Assembly (NCBI GenBank): GCA_944990035.1
Contig: CALYLX010000073.1
Location: 40,302 to 104,301, forward strand
Source of the DNA: Clitopilus passeckerianus
Taxonomy: Eukaryota > Basidiomycota > Agaricomycetes > Agaricales > Entolomataceae
Length of the DNA: 64,000 nt
Direction: 5' to 3'
The stretch's first letter is position 1. The number at the start of each line of letters is the position of its first letter. Position numbers and translations under genes: made by a program. This document shows, piece after piece, positions 12,127 to 24,129 of this stretch. The notes beneath the pieces are model-generated. The model searched no databases and was not told the DNA's origin. It worked only from the letters and a program-made list of their open reading frames with translations.

Positions 12127-14142
12127 ATGGATCGCATCTTCTCCAGAGCGCTTCGCGCGTTGTCGACATCAAAAGACGCCGAAGGATCAGACTTGTCCCC
12201 GAGCGCATATCTGAACGTTGTCCAACAACTCCTCAATGATTACAGCGAAGATGTTTTGAAAGAAGTAGACGAGCCGTTGAAGGATTTCTTCACGGAAAAC
12301 ATAGTCGAGTAAGTAGATTTTGGATATTCACTGCAGATTGTCAAAGTTCTCAGTGGGTTTCGACAGCTTCCAGAGCATGTTAAACGAAGAGTTGGAAAAG
12401 CTTAAGAAAAAAGGTCTCTCTGCGCGTTTAAGCAGGAAAGCCATCAAGAATGCATTATGGAGTATTGAGGCTCAGATACACAAGGACAGAGTCAAGTACG
12501 AGGTTAGGCAGTCTAGACTCGGAGCGTATAGTGCATATACAGAATCGGCCGCTTACCCCTTTACCCAGAGGCGATCACTGAAAGCTGCTAATTGCAGACG
12601 AAACGAGAAAGACATGGAAGAAAGGTGAGCCGTTTGACATCCTCCTTCTATCCTCTTAACCAAACACTTCTTTAGACGCAGAGCAGAGTGGCTAGCTTCG
12701 CGAGTACTTCCCCGCTCGCAGCTACGAAACTATGAACTAACGGCCTATGCCTGTCCAGTTCCGATATCTGGCAGTGAGTTTCAAGCCGGAACGATTACAA
12801 TCATACTTCACACTTTCGTGGTTACAGACATACGAGGCCGCCGGTTGATCTCATCCAACACCATGACCTATTCATGCATTCAAACGAGGCGTCCAGGTCC
12901 TCAAGACCAGCCAATCAGCAGGACAAAGAAGGAGTTGACTTGAAGGCTTATTACAGTCAGATTCTGGCGTCTGCAGCAGAACCAAATCGAAAATGGCCAA
13001 TTCAAAATATGTCCCCATTTGACCCAAGAACGAGTAAGTTCGCTGCTCGCTAGTTTGAGTGGGGCCCAAAATCTTACTTGCATAGCTTCATCGCCTTGGA
13101 TGATGGGTGAAACGCTGATTGGTAGCGGTGCTACTGGTTCCGTTTATACGGTCGCGATCTTGGGTAAGGACTCTGGCCGGGAGCAAGACGATTCTGTAGC
13201 GGAGAGAATGTTGGCGGTCAAGCGTATGATTTCATGCACTCCAGCCCGCAAGTCGCATCTGGCTAGTCACTGTACCGCCTTCCTCAAAACCGTTAAGCAC
13301 CCTCATGTCGTCAACATTGTTGGTAAGCATACAAGAAGCCTCGCTGCCCATGGTTTGGCGGCTAACCTGCCTGTGGTTCCTTCGTAGGATCTTACGATGG
13401 TGCATGGAATGAACCTGTTTTCCGGGATGAATTCTGGATCTTCATGGAATATGTCTCCGGAGGCGTGCTTTCCCGTGTTGTCAACGAGACAGGGGCTGTT
13501 GGAGAACAAGAAGCTCGCCCCATCATTGTCCAGATAGCTCGTGGCCTTCAGCATTTGCATAGCTTGGGTCTTGTTCACAGGGACATGAAAGGCTCAAACG
13601 TTCTACTCTCTGCCGAAGGATGTGCTAAGATCGCCGACCTTGATACCGTCAAAGGTAAGGGATAGCACTTTTGAGATATTTCTGAGTGAGTGACACCATC
13701 GCCTCTAGATACATCCGCAGCTCTTTGGCAGGAAACAGCAAATGCGACGAGCTTCGGCACCAAGCTTTGGCTCTCTCCAGAGGCTGCCAGAGGAAGCTTC
13801 TCGGCACGTTCCGACGTGTGGGGCTTGGGGTGTGTCGCGCTCGAGGTCCTTACACAGCGTCACCCATGGGAGTTGCACGGGAAAGTAGACGCTGAGTCAA
13901 TCTCACGACGAGTCAGTTTATTCCCCATGATAACAATATACTCATACTCATCGTGTTCTTCTATATAGCTAGCAGAGATGGAGGATGAGGTGGAGGGCCC
14001 TCCGCTACCCGCCAGATTGAGCCCAGCAGCTCGAGCTGCATTGTGTAAGATCTTTGTTCCTCTCGTGTCTCGTATCGGGGTTGCTGGCCTACTGGAAGAT
14101 CCTTGGTTACAGATGGATGACTTGCTAGAACAAGGCTGCTAG
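12127..14142 (+). CDS. MAP3K-like protein kinase C, tandem paralogue with a GC-AG intron
   Basis: Exons 12127-12308, 12367-12502, 12569-12624, 12676-12699, 12759-12773, 12828-13033, 13086-13322, 13388-13654, 13709-13911 and 13969-14142 give 499 residues. Kinase marks are IGSGATGSV, MLAVKR, VHRDMKGSN, LSPEAARG and SDVWGLGC. DFG reads DLD (13636-13644). The 24-base and 15-base exons match those of A and B in length and phase. This requires a donor GCGAGT at 12700, because no GT donor gives an open frame; a good branch-like CTAAC lies before the acceptor at 12758. A continuous ORF through 12320-12628 exists, but reading it leaves the kinase out of frame and lacks paralogue support. Ends shortly after the HPW-equivalent (DPWLQMDD). 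Confidence 0.82.
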
Positions 14143-14743
14143 GGTATTCATGTAGTACTTCTGGATGGTTGCTAGGCAGTTTGAGATAGCGGTTTTATGG
14201 CGGATATAATAGCAATAGTATACATAAGTTGGTTTGAGCAGCCCAAACCATCCCATGAGCTTGTCAATACCGAGAGAGGTTGGACATTAGACTGTATAAA
14301 GGAGTGACATTACTAATCTCGGTCACAACTCGTATTTTGCTTGCCATTTGATAGAGACTCCGCGTTTTTCTCTCAAACTTGGATATTTGCCAGCTTAGTA
14401 CTGTATCTACAGAATGAGCCCAAAACCATGGGTGTATGAGGTGAATTGAGCGGACGGTGCATGCATCAAGTACTCTGAAATCTCAGATCTCAGGAGAGGA
14501 CCTAATGATCAATGATGACTCATAAGCGATAACAATGTGTGATTACATGATACCGGAAGTTGAAAACAGGTGGATGTCGATTAACGGATGCCGTTTGCAA
14601 AACTGAGATTGACTCACAACCACCTACAAGCGGTTACAGCTGTTTTCATAATTATACGGAATCGCTTCTTTTCCTTCTTGAAGGTGATGTCATCAACTTT
14701 TGACTTGGACCCCGAAAGTAGGTGAACTTCCGAGCCGTGGTCA

Positions 14744-15586
14744 ATGATGAAAACGAAGGCCAGTAGTCGGTATCTACGCTTCGCAATACAATATCTACAC
14801 TCTACACCATCAGCCTTTGCTGAGACTGAGGAAAACTACATTGGTTTCATTAAGGCCATTCTTGGGGCACACGGCCGCGAAAAGCTTGCTCCGGACCGCG
14901 CCAAGCAGTGCTTTGGCTTCAAAATTATAATCCCACCGAACAAAGCGTGAGTTTCAGTCTTGATGACCTTGGCGAACACTAGCACACTCACCAGGTCCTA
15001 TCTCGCAATCAGAATAAGGCTATTGACATCGATAACTACAAAGAATATTCAAAAAAAGTTGCTAAACCATTGGCTGAGCTCCAACCATCGGACGTCTGCC
15101 TGTGGTTCAATCTCGACGATGCCAAAAGGTGAGCGCATATAGCCGCATATAGTCTAGTGCTCCGGACTATACTGTTGCCGAGCGTCAACTGAGGCTCAGT
15201 ATAGAAATGCTCCTTGGCTTCTGATGACGAAGATATTGGTCAGTCAGGCAGTGAGGAGGAAGATAGTAACGAACTTGAAGTTAAGCCATAAATCATCATT
15301 ATGACACGGGTGAACTAATCTCAGTGCCTGCTAGCGCCGGACACGAGCTCGCACGAAATACACATGAGATTAGGGGAGTACAAAACTCTCGTCAGAAGTC
15401 GTCGTCAGTATTTGTGGTCATCGTCCTTTATCGTGAGAATCGGCGACCACAACCTTTCGTTTTCGACATCAAGCGACCACGAAAGACTTGTGGCGGCATC
15501 TTACTTGCCCCAAATGATTGCAGGTGATGGCGGAGCATGCCATATGCTGAGGATACAGACTACGAAACCAGTCTGGAGGCACAATT
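14744..15586 (+). pseudogene. Remnant of a multi-exon gene of unknown family
   Basis: Two protein-like exons are visible. The first (to about 14947) encodes AETEENYIGFIKAILGAHGR and continues to PNKA before a donor-like GTGAGT. The second (about 14997-15128) encodes a hydrophilic stretch with YKEYSKKVAKPLAELQPSDV and ends at another donor-like site. Their phases do not match at any acceptor I can find, which suggests a frameshift. Further on, 15205-15280 encodes an acidic Ser/Glu-rich piece, and 15324-15500 a basic one. I do not recognise the family. Transposon-linked hypothetical proteins of mushrooms are a possible source, but that is a guess. Confidence 0.4.
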
Positions 15587-16509
15587 AATCGATGGCTAGT
15601 CTAATTCCTAAAATCTTCGCTATTCCTCGCCATTACCTACGCCTCCTGCACTTAAACCTGAGTCTCTGCTACTATCAAGTTGTCACATTCCATATTCTGT
15701 TCTGTTCTCATCTTCGTCATTACTTCTGCTCACCATTTGAATGTCCCTATTGATAATTTTGATCTTCTGGAACCAGTTTTCACTGCTCTCGTAGGCAACG
15801 GAAGAGCCTTCTCGAAGGCACCCACCCTCCTTTATTGTCTCTGGGTATTGGTGCATTCTCTATTTCTATGTGGCGTCTACCAATACCAATGTCAATACCA
15901 TTGACAAGCGCTACAAGCGTGATGAAGCCGAGAGCCATGCCGTTGATCGAGTCTGACAACGACGGTTGAAACCGCGCTGAAAACGAGTCTTGGAAGGGGT
16001 GTCAAAACTGACCACCAATTTCGGTGGTTGTCGGCGTTCCCGGCCCATGACAACAGACGCTGACAACGACGCGACAACGGCTGCTGACCACAGTTTTGTA
16101 CTTCCTATTCAAAAGTGATGGGAGACGCAGAATCAGCCGGGCACATATACATTTATCACCAGCGAGGGCGAGAAGCTTCCACTGACCCCAACCATGGTTT
16201 TGCAGTGGTCCCGAGCTATGGTATGTTTTTATTTTCCTCATCTACGCAGAAACTAACTATTGCTACAAGTACGGGATACGATCCCTCCTGAGATGCACAA
16301 GCACGATGAGGCATGAAGCAAGAGGGGTTTCGGAGACTTCCGGGGAAGTCACAAACAGACGCACACATAGACACACACATGCAGAAAAAGAAAAAGTGAT
16401 TCCGTATAATTATTAAAACAGCTATAATGCCACAAAGTTCCAGCCACAATGGTTGACTTCCTGTAACCACTGCTGGCACCGGATACTGTTTCTGTCGAAA
16501 ATTGTGTCG

Positions 16510-16616
16510 AAGAAACCTGTTATACCGATTTCTGGTCGGTTTCTATAGTAAAAAGGCTGGTTTTCTTGCCTTTTTCTGAAGGAAACACGTGCCGGAAGGG
16601 GTATAACAGGTTTCTT
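16510..16616. repeat. Palindromic repeat with perfect 17-base inverted arms (MITE-like)
   Basis: AAGAAACCTGTTATACC at 16510-16526 recurs exactly as its reverse complement at 16600-16616. Between them a second, smaller inverted pair (AAAAAGGC near 16550, GCCTTTTT near 16568) could form an inner hairpin. Flanks outside the arms are only partly similar. Size and symmetry fit a miniature inverted-repeat element or a fragment of one. No target-site duplication was established. Confidence 0.5.
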
Positions 16617-19600
16617 TGGCCGGTTTCCCAAGGTTTTCCGTTGGAAAAAGATTCCGGCGCCAGAAGTGAACTCTAGAAACCTAGATTCTGCTCTAAATAA
16701 CTTTGAAATTGGGACGAATTCGGAGTTGCCGAACATGCCGGGCGCTCTGCCCTGGTTTGACCCTGAATTTGATTCAGAAGGCTGGTTTTCTAAACTTTAA
16801 TCTAGACAGAGGGTACTACCCCCTCTTCTAAACACAATCTGGCTTTCTAAACCCTTTCCCTTCCCTTTTCGGCGACATTTTGACACCTCCACAAACGGGC
16901 ATCGAGATTTCCTCCTTACTCTGACCAATACCTATGCCCTCTTCCACCCTCTACAGTCATCCATCAGGTTTTGATACACCATCCCCGCGTGATACAGTAC
17001 ACTTTGTATCGTGATTTCTGAGAGATCCTCCGCACCAATCTGGGCGATTATGGGCTTAATTTGCACGTCTGTAAGAGTAAGATAAATAGACACTATGTTA
17101 ATCTACTGTATATTACCGTATATTGAATAAAGCGTCATTTCTGAGTCTGAAATTGCATCAAAAGTGCTGTTTCGAAATTTATCCGTCTAATAGCTCACGT
17201 TTAACACAACGGATGGCCACCAAATCACTTGTACTGACAACCTATCATACTAAGGTATAATTTGAGACCATATCTTGGTATATTGTGACTCTCACTGGCT
17301 GTCAAATGTCCTATTATGTTGCATTGTTCGCAAAATCAGAGGTGTATCACCCCTAAACACCATCCTACTCCTTCTGGAAGCCATATATTCTCACCACTAC
17401 ACTACTGTATACACCCCATGAGGTTCTTGAGCATATGAGATGCTTTGGAGAGGCACCCGCTCGCTATATTGATTACTCTGGAAATCCCCAGTGTATACGC
17501 AGCTAGACTGTAACAATCTCTGTATCACAAAGCTACCAGCTACTATCGATCGAAGGCAGAGATGCACTGGAGCTTTCTCTATGTCTGTATAACCTTTTAA
17601 ATAGCTGGAAGGGACTTGGAAAGGCTATTTCAGCGGAGTGGCAGGACGCCGATTGATTGCTGCTGGTTGGGTGTATCAAGTTCCGGGGTTACCCCCAGTG
17701 AAGACTCCATATCCGGAAATCGCGTCAATTCGCCTGGAATTGTCCGGATCGTCTCCCATCGTTAGAGAATCGACTGAATTCTGCGCGTCGGAGATTTGGA
17801 AGCTAGTTCTTCAACTGGCTCAGTTTATCTATCTAGCCATATTCTGACGACATGTTGGATATGAAGCCGTTCCATAGCGCGGCGTCTTCCGGATACAGTC
17901 AACTTGAAATCAAGAGGCAGACTACTTTCGCTGTTCTCTCTCTTCCCTACCTCCACCCTCCTCCACCTTACTACATTCGTACACCAACAGAATTCCTCCT
18001 GCTCACCTCATCTCATGAGACATGCACTGTGTAGAAGATCTTCAATCATATAAACTGAGCACCACGGCTCTTTGGGAATTCCTTTAGCACTGATCCACGT
18101 CGTGTGAGCAGCACAGGCCGGCGCCGCATATAGTCACTCGTTCACCGGTGTCAAGCCACATCTGAAAAGAAGATAAGTAGCTTGGCTCAATTTTCTTGCC
18201 TTTTGACACCCTGATGGTTATTATTTGCTAGATGCTCTTAGCCCTTCCGCCGCCGCCTTAAAAATAACTATCTTGGTACGTCTTCCGTTGGTTCTCCACT
18301 TTCAATCACTCAACTAATCCTAAACGTTGTGGAAATTAGCTTTCCATGTATCGGAACCAGTACCTGTGCTCAAGACAGCACGGTGACACAAAGGTGACAT
18401 TTAACGGGGATATTTACTTGTAGAAGTAAAATAGTGTAACCGGTACTCTAGATTGAAATGAAAATTAAATATCGTTCGAATCCACCTAGCTAATGTCAAG
18501 AAACCACAAGACTGCCCAACCCCCTGAAAGCACAAGCGGCTATGCTACCAGTCAATATGGGCCGATTGGAAGAGATGTACGCCTCCTGTAATCCGTTCAA
18601 ATTGACTGATATCTACGTTACCCTATCCCAAACGATGTAACCATTTCTCACTCGATCCAAAATCTACTATATGCACACTTTTCGCCTCAAATCGACTGCC
18701 ATCGACTAACTCGATTTTGGCAGATTTCACACGATTTCAACATATTCACTCTTCACTGGGGGTTACCTTTTGATGGGTCCGAAAACATTCTTGCATTTTT
18801 GCACGAAACTCATCAAGAACTTGCTTAAACCTGTACAAAAGCGTATAGTACTAGTCTATACGATCTCTAGCGATTTTATGAGGAACTGACTGAGTAAGGG
18901 TCAATCCAAATTGGGTGTATCAAAACCTGATGGATGACTGTACTTCCTTCACAGGACGAGTACCAGTCCTCTGTCCGGCTTGAGTTTTGGACATGCCATC
19001 GTCTAAATAATAGTTTACTGGAATATGGTCCCGTGTATGACCCTTACCCACAGAAAAGACTCGAAAATGATTATATCGTGAATTTCTTTCGCTTTTACCC
19101 GATTTGGCGTAAGGCGGAGATAAGGAAATGTGCACAAGTATCCTAGATATGTTTACGGTTTGGATTTCTAGACCCAAATTCGGCGACCCTTGATCGGCTG
19201 TCAGTTTAGAACAGATATGTAGCTTTCTAAAGTTACGGGAAGTCATCCAATCTCAGTCGCTCTAAGCAAGGTTTTCTCAAGCTAAATAATTTGAATGATT
19301 AAGAATGGACGTACCTTGATATGTATGGCCTTCGAGGCAGCAGGGATGTCGGCGATCGACACAATCTTCCGCTGCATGGAAAGAGACTTTGACCCCCACA
19401 ACTCGACCTGGCGCTGAACAGAACTCCCAATTCATCGCTGTCCGAGTAGCCGACTTGGTTTAAATGTCACCACTCTTCTCAACGACGCCCGTGGCTCAAG
19501 ATTGAGCACTACTGAATCCACCACTGACTCTTGAAGGCGGCTGTTTAAACCACATTTGCTCCAGGGGATGACACTCTTTTGTCAATGATACAGTACAAAG

Positions 19601-19954
19601 GAGCCAGTATGTAGTGCACAGCGCGCCACCATCGCCTCCGACTCGCAACTCGCCATGCCGATCTTAGGTAACCGAGGCATAATTCGCGTCCGGATGTCGG
19701 ACGTCAACTTCACTTTTCAAGAACATGAAAAAATTGAAGGTTCAACCATTCATGTTGGAGGATATTGTGCTATTGTTCTCGTGGGTTAGCTGACCCCTTC
19801 AATTTCATACCTAGCCCAAGCAAATATTGTCACCAGGCCGTCAACATTAAACGTTTATCAAGTCAACTCGATGAGGCAATAGTACTATGTTCCACAAGAG
19901 TATGTAGTTTAGTTCATATCAAGAGCCTGCAAGGCGTTAGATGCAAAAGCACCT

Positions 19955-21224
19955 TCAGGAGGAGCGCTTCCAGAATCTAGGTATCGAAATCTTTAGGAAC
20001 CACCCTGTCACCCATCCGAGAGCCTGTCCCAATGCATTGGTATCGGTACGAGGAGGAGGGTTAGAGCCCCAAATCCTTACTCCCTCCTTGAGACTCAATG
20101 GTGCCTTGGGGTCAGCATTCTTCACTATGCCTGCAAGCATTTCACGGGCAGCTGTCGCAGAAGGTCGATCCGAAGGAATTTCCGCCGTCATTGACTGGAC
20201 CAACGGTTCGATGCATTCAAGGCCAGTATAGTTCTATACGTAGTCAGGCTGAGTTAAAGATCCGCTGAGGAATATACATACCTCAAGAAGGCGCGTTTTG
20301 AAGGTGTTGCCCAGCTGATAGATATCAAGCTTGAACGGGTTATATTGAAGAGTTTGACTGCCGGAACGAAACTCTGGGACGGTTCTATCTTGTCCGACGA
20401 TGCCGTCCACGAGGGGGTTTGAATTCGAGGAATCAGCAAATACAGCAAGCTCGAAGTCGATGAAGTAATAATGCATCTGTATCGTTGAACGCGAAACAAA
20501 CTTGATGGGCTTCACGCCGTCCTGGGTCCATGGACGCGCAAAGTGCCAACCTTTTGGGATCAACTTGGATGTGTCCATCATCAGGTTGCGCCAGCATGCA
20601 TCTCTGCCGAACGAGTTTAGTAAAGAGTTCAAAACTGAGTTTTTCAACCGTCTACCTGTGTGCCATATCGTGCTGGTGTATGAACTCCAAGCCCTGTGAC
20701 TGTTATTAGAAATCACAACTCACGACAGAAAAATACCGAACGAACCTCTAAGAATTGACTTATAGCTTCCAAGACCTCTCCCATGTTCCCAAATTGTGGA
20801 TCATCGAAAAGTCGCAAATAAGGCATAACTGCAATACGATCCTCGGTATCCGGAAGCGGTATGAAGTCAATGACCGGAACAACTCGGCTTGTTGGTTCAG
20901 AGTCGCCCTCCATTGAAAGTTCACGAATATTCATGTTTTCTTCTGATTTCATGAGCTTTAGGCAAACTTTCTGCTTGTCAGAGATCTGAATGGCATCCAT
21001 GACACCCCTTTGCTGAGAGGTGTAGAGATGAGTCTTGGCCCAATGAATGGCAGTGGACTTACAGAGAGAGGAATCAGCTCTTCTTTGTTCTTAAGCTTCC
21101 TGTCAGGTTTATACCGAGATCGCAACTGAAAGCCCTGTTCCTTCAAGAAGTTATAATGCTGACTCCAGAATTGTTCATGAGGCCGAAGTTGCTGGCCAGT
21201 GTCGCCTGAGGATACACCTGCCAT
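19955..21224 (-). CDS. Kinase-like protein E with degenerate catalytic motifs
   Basis: Exons 21224-21063, 21012-20746, 20699-20656, 20603-20282 and 20233-19955 give 357 residues. It resembles a kinase-like family that is widespread in mushrooms: an N-terminal RPHEQFW...LRSRYKPD block, a short DAIQISDKQKV region with no glycine loop, VMPYLRLFDDP, FIHQHDMAHRDACWRNLMMD in the catalytic loop, and YYFIDFEL. HRD is kept, but the usual LKxxN becomes ACWRN, and DFG reads DFE (20450-20458). The C-lobe has DIYQLGN and EPLVQSMTAEIPSDRPSA. It is probably a pseudokinase or an atypical kinase; the family's role is not known to me. It is not closely related to kinases A-D, but shares a 513-base divergent promoter region with D. 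Confidence 0.8.
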
Positions 21225-21737
21225 CTTCTCGGCGTCTGAGCTGGGACTTCGACACCACAGTACAGACGAGGTCAAAATCCAGAGGCAACATTCTCGTTGA
21301 CGTTCAGGTGGCTGTTGTGAGCCGATTATGTCATCACAAGGGCCAGGCCGAATTTGCATGGTGTTGACAGCTTGAAGGGTCTTTTGATCGGTTCCTTTGA
21401 TGTGATGGTATCAAGACAGAACTTGCGTTGCACAGGAAATCCATCCAGATACCAACTGACGTGGACCCACAAACTTGGATGGATCGTGACATGCACCAAG
21501 GGGGTTCACGAACCATACGCATTGTTCCGTTTTGTGGTTCAGTCATGACAAGGCCGTTCCCAATTCGAGCTCCACATCGGCCCTTTTGCTGGATCTGAGC
21601 TCAAAATCTTCTGCCATGTTCCTGGGCTTTTGACACCGATTATGTTTACACTCATTTGACGGATCGCTGACACTTATATTCGTCGCTAGCGACTTCGGCG
21701 CTCCTTTCATAGGAATTGCTCTTCATTGACGACTCTA
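21225..21737. promoter_or_regulatory. Shared divergent promoter region of kinase-like E and kinase D
   Basis: The two genes point away from each other with 513 bases between their ATGs, so both promoters must lie here unless they overlap the opposite gene. An ORF running into it on the minus strand (to 21359) extends gene E upstream but adds no family-like sequence. No specific element was identified. Confidence 0.45.
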
Positions 21738-23788
21738 ATGGCCACGACAGAGCCACGGCGCAACTTTTTTCAGCGATTGTTGAGCAAACTCAGCCAATCA
21801 CAAGATGCGGCAGTAATCGACAGTAACAATGACAGCGCTTTCTTGCAGGTGCAACAAACGCTAGAAGAATTCATCACAGCTTACAACGATGAGAAAGACA
21901 TCAAGCTAAAGATGGAATTCTCAGCTAATCTCGACGAGTAAGCAAATGCTTTCTCCCGTTTACACCATCCTTGACGATGAGGAAGCTGCAAGAGAAGCTT
22001 CGCCGCACTCAGGGAGAAGAGGTAAACAAGGACAACGTGTTTACCCATTTGACTGCTTTCTGACCTATGCCGACGTAGATCATCGAAGAAAGCAGCCGAA
22101 TGGACCGAGCTCTTAGCGTCAATTCAATTGGAGAGCGAAATCTTCAAGGTCGGCCTAGCATTTCTAGTTTCGAACGCAATGCTTAGTAGTCGGCTATGTC
22201 GTTAACAGTCCGAGTCTCAGAAAGTCGGGATGCACAACGAAATGGCGTAAGGGTTCTCATTCCCCTCAACCTGACTCATGGTCTGCTAAAGGAGCAACGT
22301 AGTCGGGTAGCAGGACTATGGGAAGATTTGTAAGTTATGAAGCCTTGGTCCGCTGCGAATTTTGAATAACCTCACGTTTAGGACGGCAGAGTGGAAGTGA
22401 GATTATCTCCCCTATATTCCCCAGCCTAGCAAGAACAGTTTACCGAAGCCAATACATGTTAGAATTCGACCGCATGCCGGACTCCTCAGGATGAAGTACA
22501 GCGATGGATGTTCGACGACAAATACAGAAACACGCAAGAATATAGAAGAGATGAAAAAGGCCGAACGAACCTTGCGTATGTTGTACCGCAAGTTAGTAGT
22601 AAACACTATGAACCCACAAATTTCACGACGTCGAATTGAAGAGTTGGCATTTAACCCAGGTAGCTATTGAGACCATTCGCTACCTAAGATTTGGTCTGAA
22701 TATTTCTAGCTGACGTCAAATGGTTAAAAGCGAAGGAGGTTGGGAGAGGATCAGCCGGAATTGTTCACTCAATTGTCTTGCAAGATCACTCACTGGAGGA
22801 CGAAGAGGCGGTATTCGCTGTAAAGGAGATTGTATACCACAGCAACATTCAACGATTCATAAATTTGAAGAAGGAATACGAGCTCTTCGTTAAGGCAAGG
22901 CATCAGCATGTAGTGGCGGTAGTGGGTAAGTGGGATTTATTGCAAACTTGAATTCGAGTTGAGCCTGAGATCTTGAGCTAGCGTTCACGCACGAAGACGG
23001 GATAGGAAGCATATTCATGGAGTATATGTCGGGCGGTGACTTGAGAACTTTGATTCACTACAACGGTGCAGTTGGGGAAAGGGAGTCGAAGCCTATGCTG
23101 AGGCAGATTCTCCTTGGCATTCAATACCTTCATAAGAACCGAATTGTCCATCGGGATATCAAGTCCGCAAACATTCTTGTTGGACTTGAAGGTTGTGTCA
23201 AGATAGGAGATTTTAGCTCAGCCAAAGGTATATATGGTTAAAACACCGTCTACCACTATTTTAAAGACTTTTCATAGATATGTCTACTCATCCGACCAAT
23301 CCTCCGAGCGAAACGTCCGGCGGAACCTCATTTTGGATGTCCCCAGAATTGGCTTGTGGAGACGAGCTCAAAAAGAAAAACCCCTATAAGACGGATGTTT
23401 GGAGCTTTGGTTGTATCATCGTCGAGGTGCTGAGCGGAAGAACTCCGTGGATGGAAAAGAACAGAATGTTCGATTCGAAGGAAGAAGAGAGGAGGTTCAA
23501 TGAGATTAAACACCTTGTAAGTCTTGAAATCGCTTCCACTCTCGAATGTGCCTCACCTCGCTTTACGACGGCTAGCTCTACACGATGGGTAGGAAAATGG
23601 TCAAAATCAAATCCCCACCTGTGCCCAGACTTATGACGAAAGACGGCCGAGCGGTCCTTGCAAAGATTTTTGTGGCCTCTGAGCGACGGGTTGAGGTCGA
23701 CGAACTTCTGGCAGATAATTGGCTTAAAGTCTCATATGGGTTTCTCTTCCCTGAATCCGTTGTGAATCCCCGAAGCCTGATTTCCTAG
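21738..23788 (+). CDS. MAP3K-like protein kinase D, fourth paralogue
   Basis: Eleven exons: 21738-21937, 21986-22021, 22079-22148, 22209-22246, 22303-22329, 22382-22396, 22490-22659, 22710-22925, 22982-23227, 23278-23516, 23576-23788; 489 residues. The kinase part is closest to ordinary MAP3Ks: VGRGSAGIV, VFAVKE, FMEYMSGGDL, VHRDIKSAN, MSPELACG, TDVWSFGC. DFG reads DFS (23209-23217). The N-terminal helical module is recognisable by length, phase and a conserved acidic end before the first intron, but its sequence has drifted from A-C. The exon equivalent to exon 2 of A-C is split by an additional intron. It lies 7.6 kb from kinase C, beyond the gene-poor region, which suggests it was separated from the array or is the older copy. 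Confidence 0.83.
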
Positions 23789-24129
23789 TGGAGGGAACCG
23801 CGGAAAGTCCAGCTGGAACTAGATGCCCTCATCTTCGAGACGACGAAATCGTATGTTATGAGTACTTTCTGGCGAGGCGTTAGTATTCGGATATAGATGT
23901 ATAAGTATATTGATTTTCGAAGGATTGTCAGTGAATTAATGAAGTCGGGAAGCTTAGAAGGGGCTCAATGTGTGGCCAGTGAAACAAGTTGCCGTAAACG
24001 TAAACGTGCTTATTCTAGGCGAGAAGCGCGAGATGATCGATGAGGTAGACTCGTGAGATGAGGTACTACATAGCTGCGTCGTGATCAGAGTCACAAACGC
24101 CTTCGTCCTCATTACCTGCATATCTGCCT
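23789..24129. other. Intergenic region between convergent genes
   Basis: It holds the 3' ends of kinase D and the Bles03-like gene. A minus-strand frame through 24066-24311 could extend the latter if a small 3' intron exists, but no clear splice pair supports it. Confidence 0.4.

Larger units (their letters stand above)
14143..19954. other. Gene-poor region between kinase C and kinase-like gene E
   Basis: Nearly 6 kb without a convincing intact gene. It holds a decayed gene near 14.7-15.6 kb, a palindromic repeat at 16.5 kb, and AT-rich sequence with many short stop-bounded frames from 16.7 to 19.7 kb. The pattern fits old transposon debris, but I found no transposase, reverse transcriptase or long terminal repeat. 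Confidence 0.5.

Noticed and set aside
12320..12628. Continuous 102-codon ORF in kinase C suggesting one long exon
   Set aside because: It lacks paralogue support and leaves the kinase domain out of frame. Splicing 12503-12568 gives an exon that aligns with A and B.
15940..16085. Repeated GACAACGAC units as a tandem repeat or regulatory array
   Set aside because: Only a few irregularly spaced copies occur, which is not above what local composition could produce.
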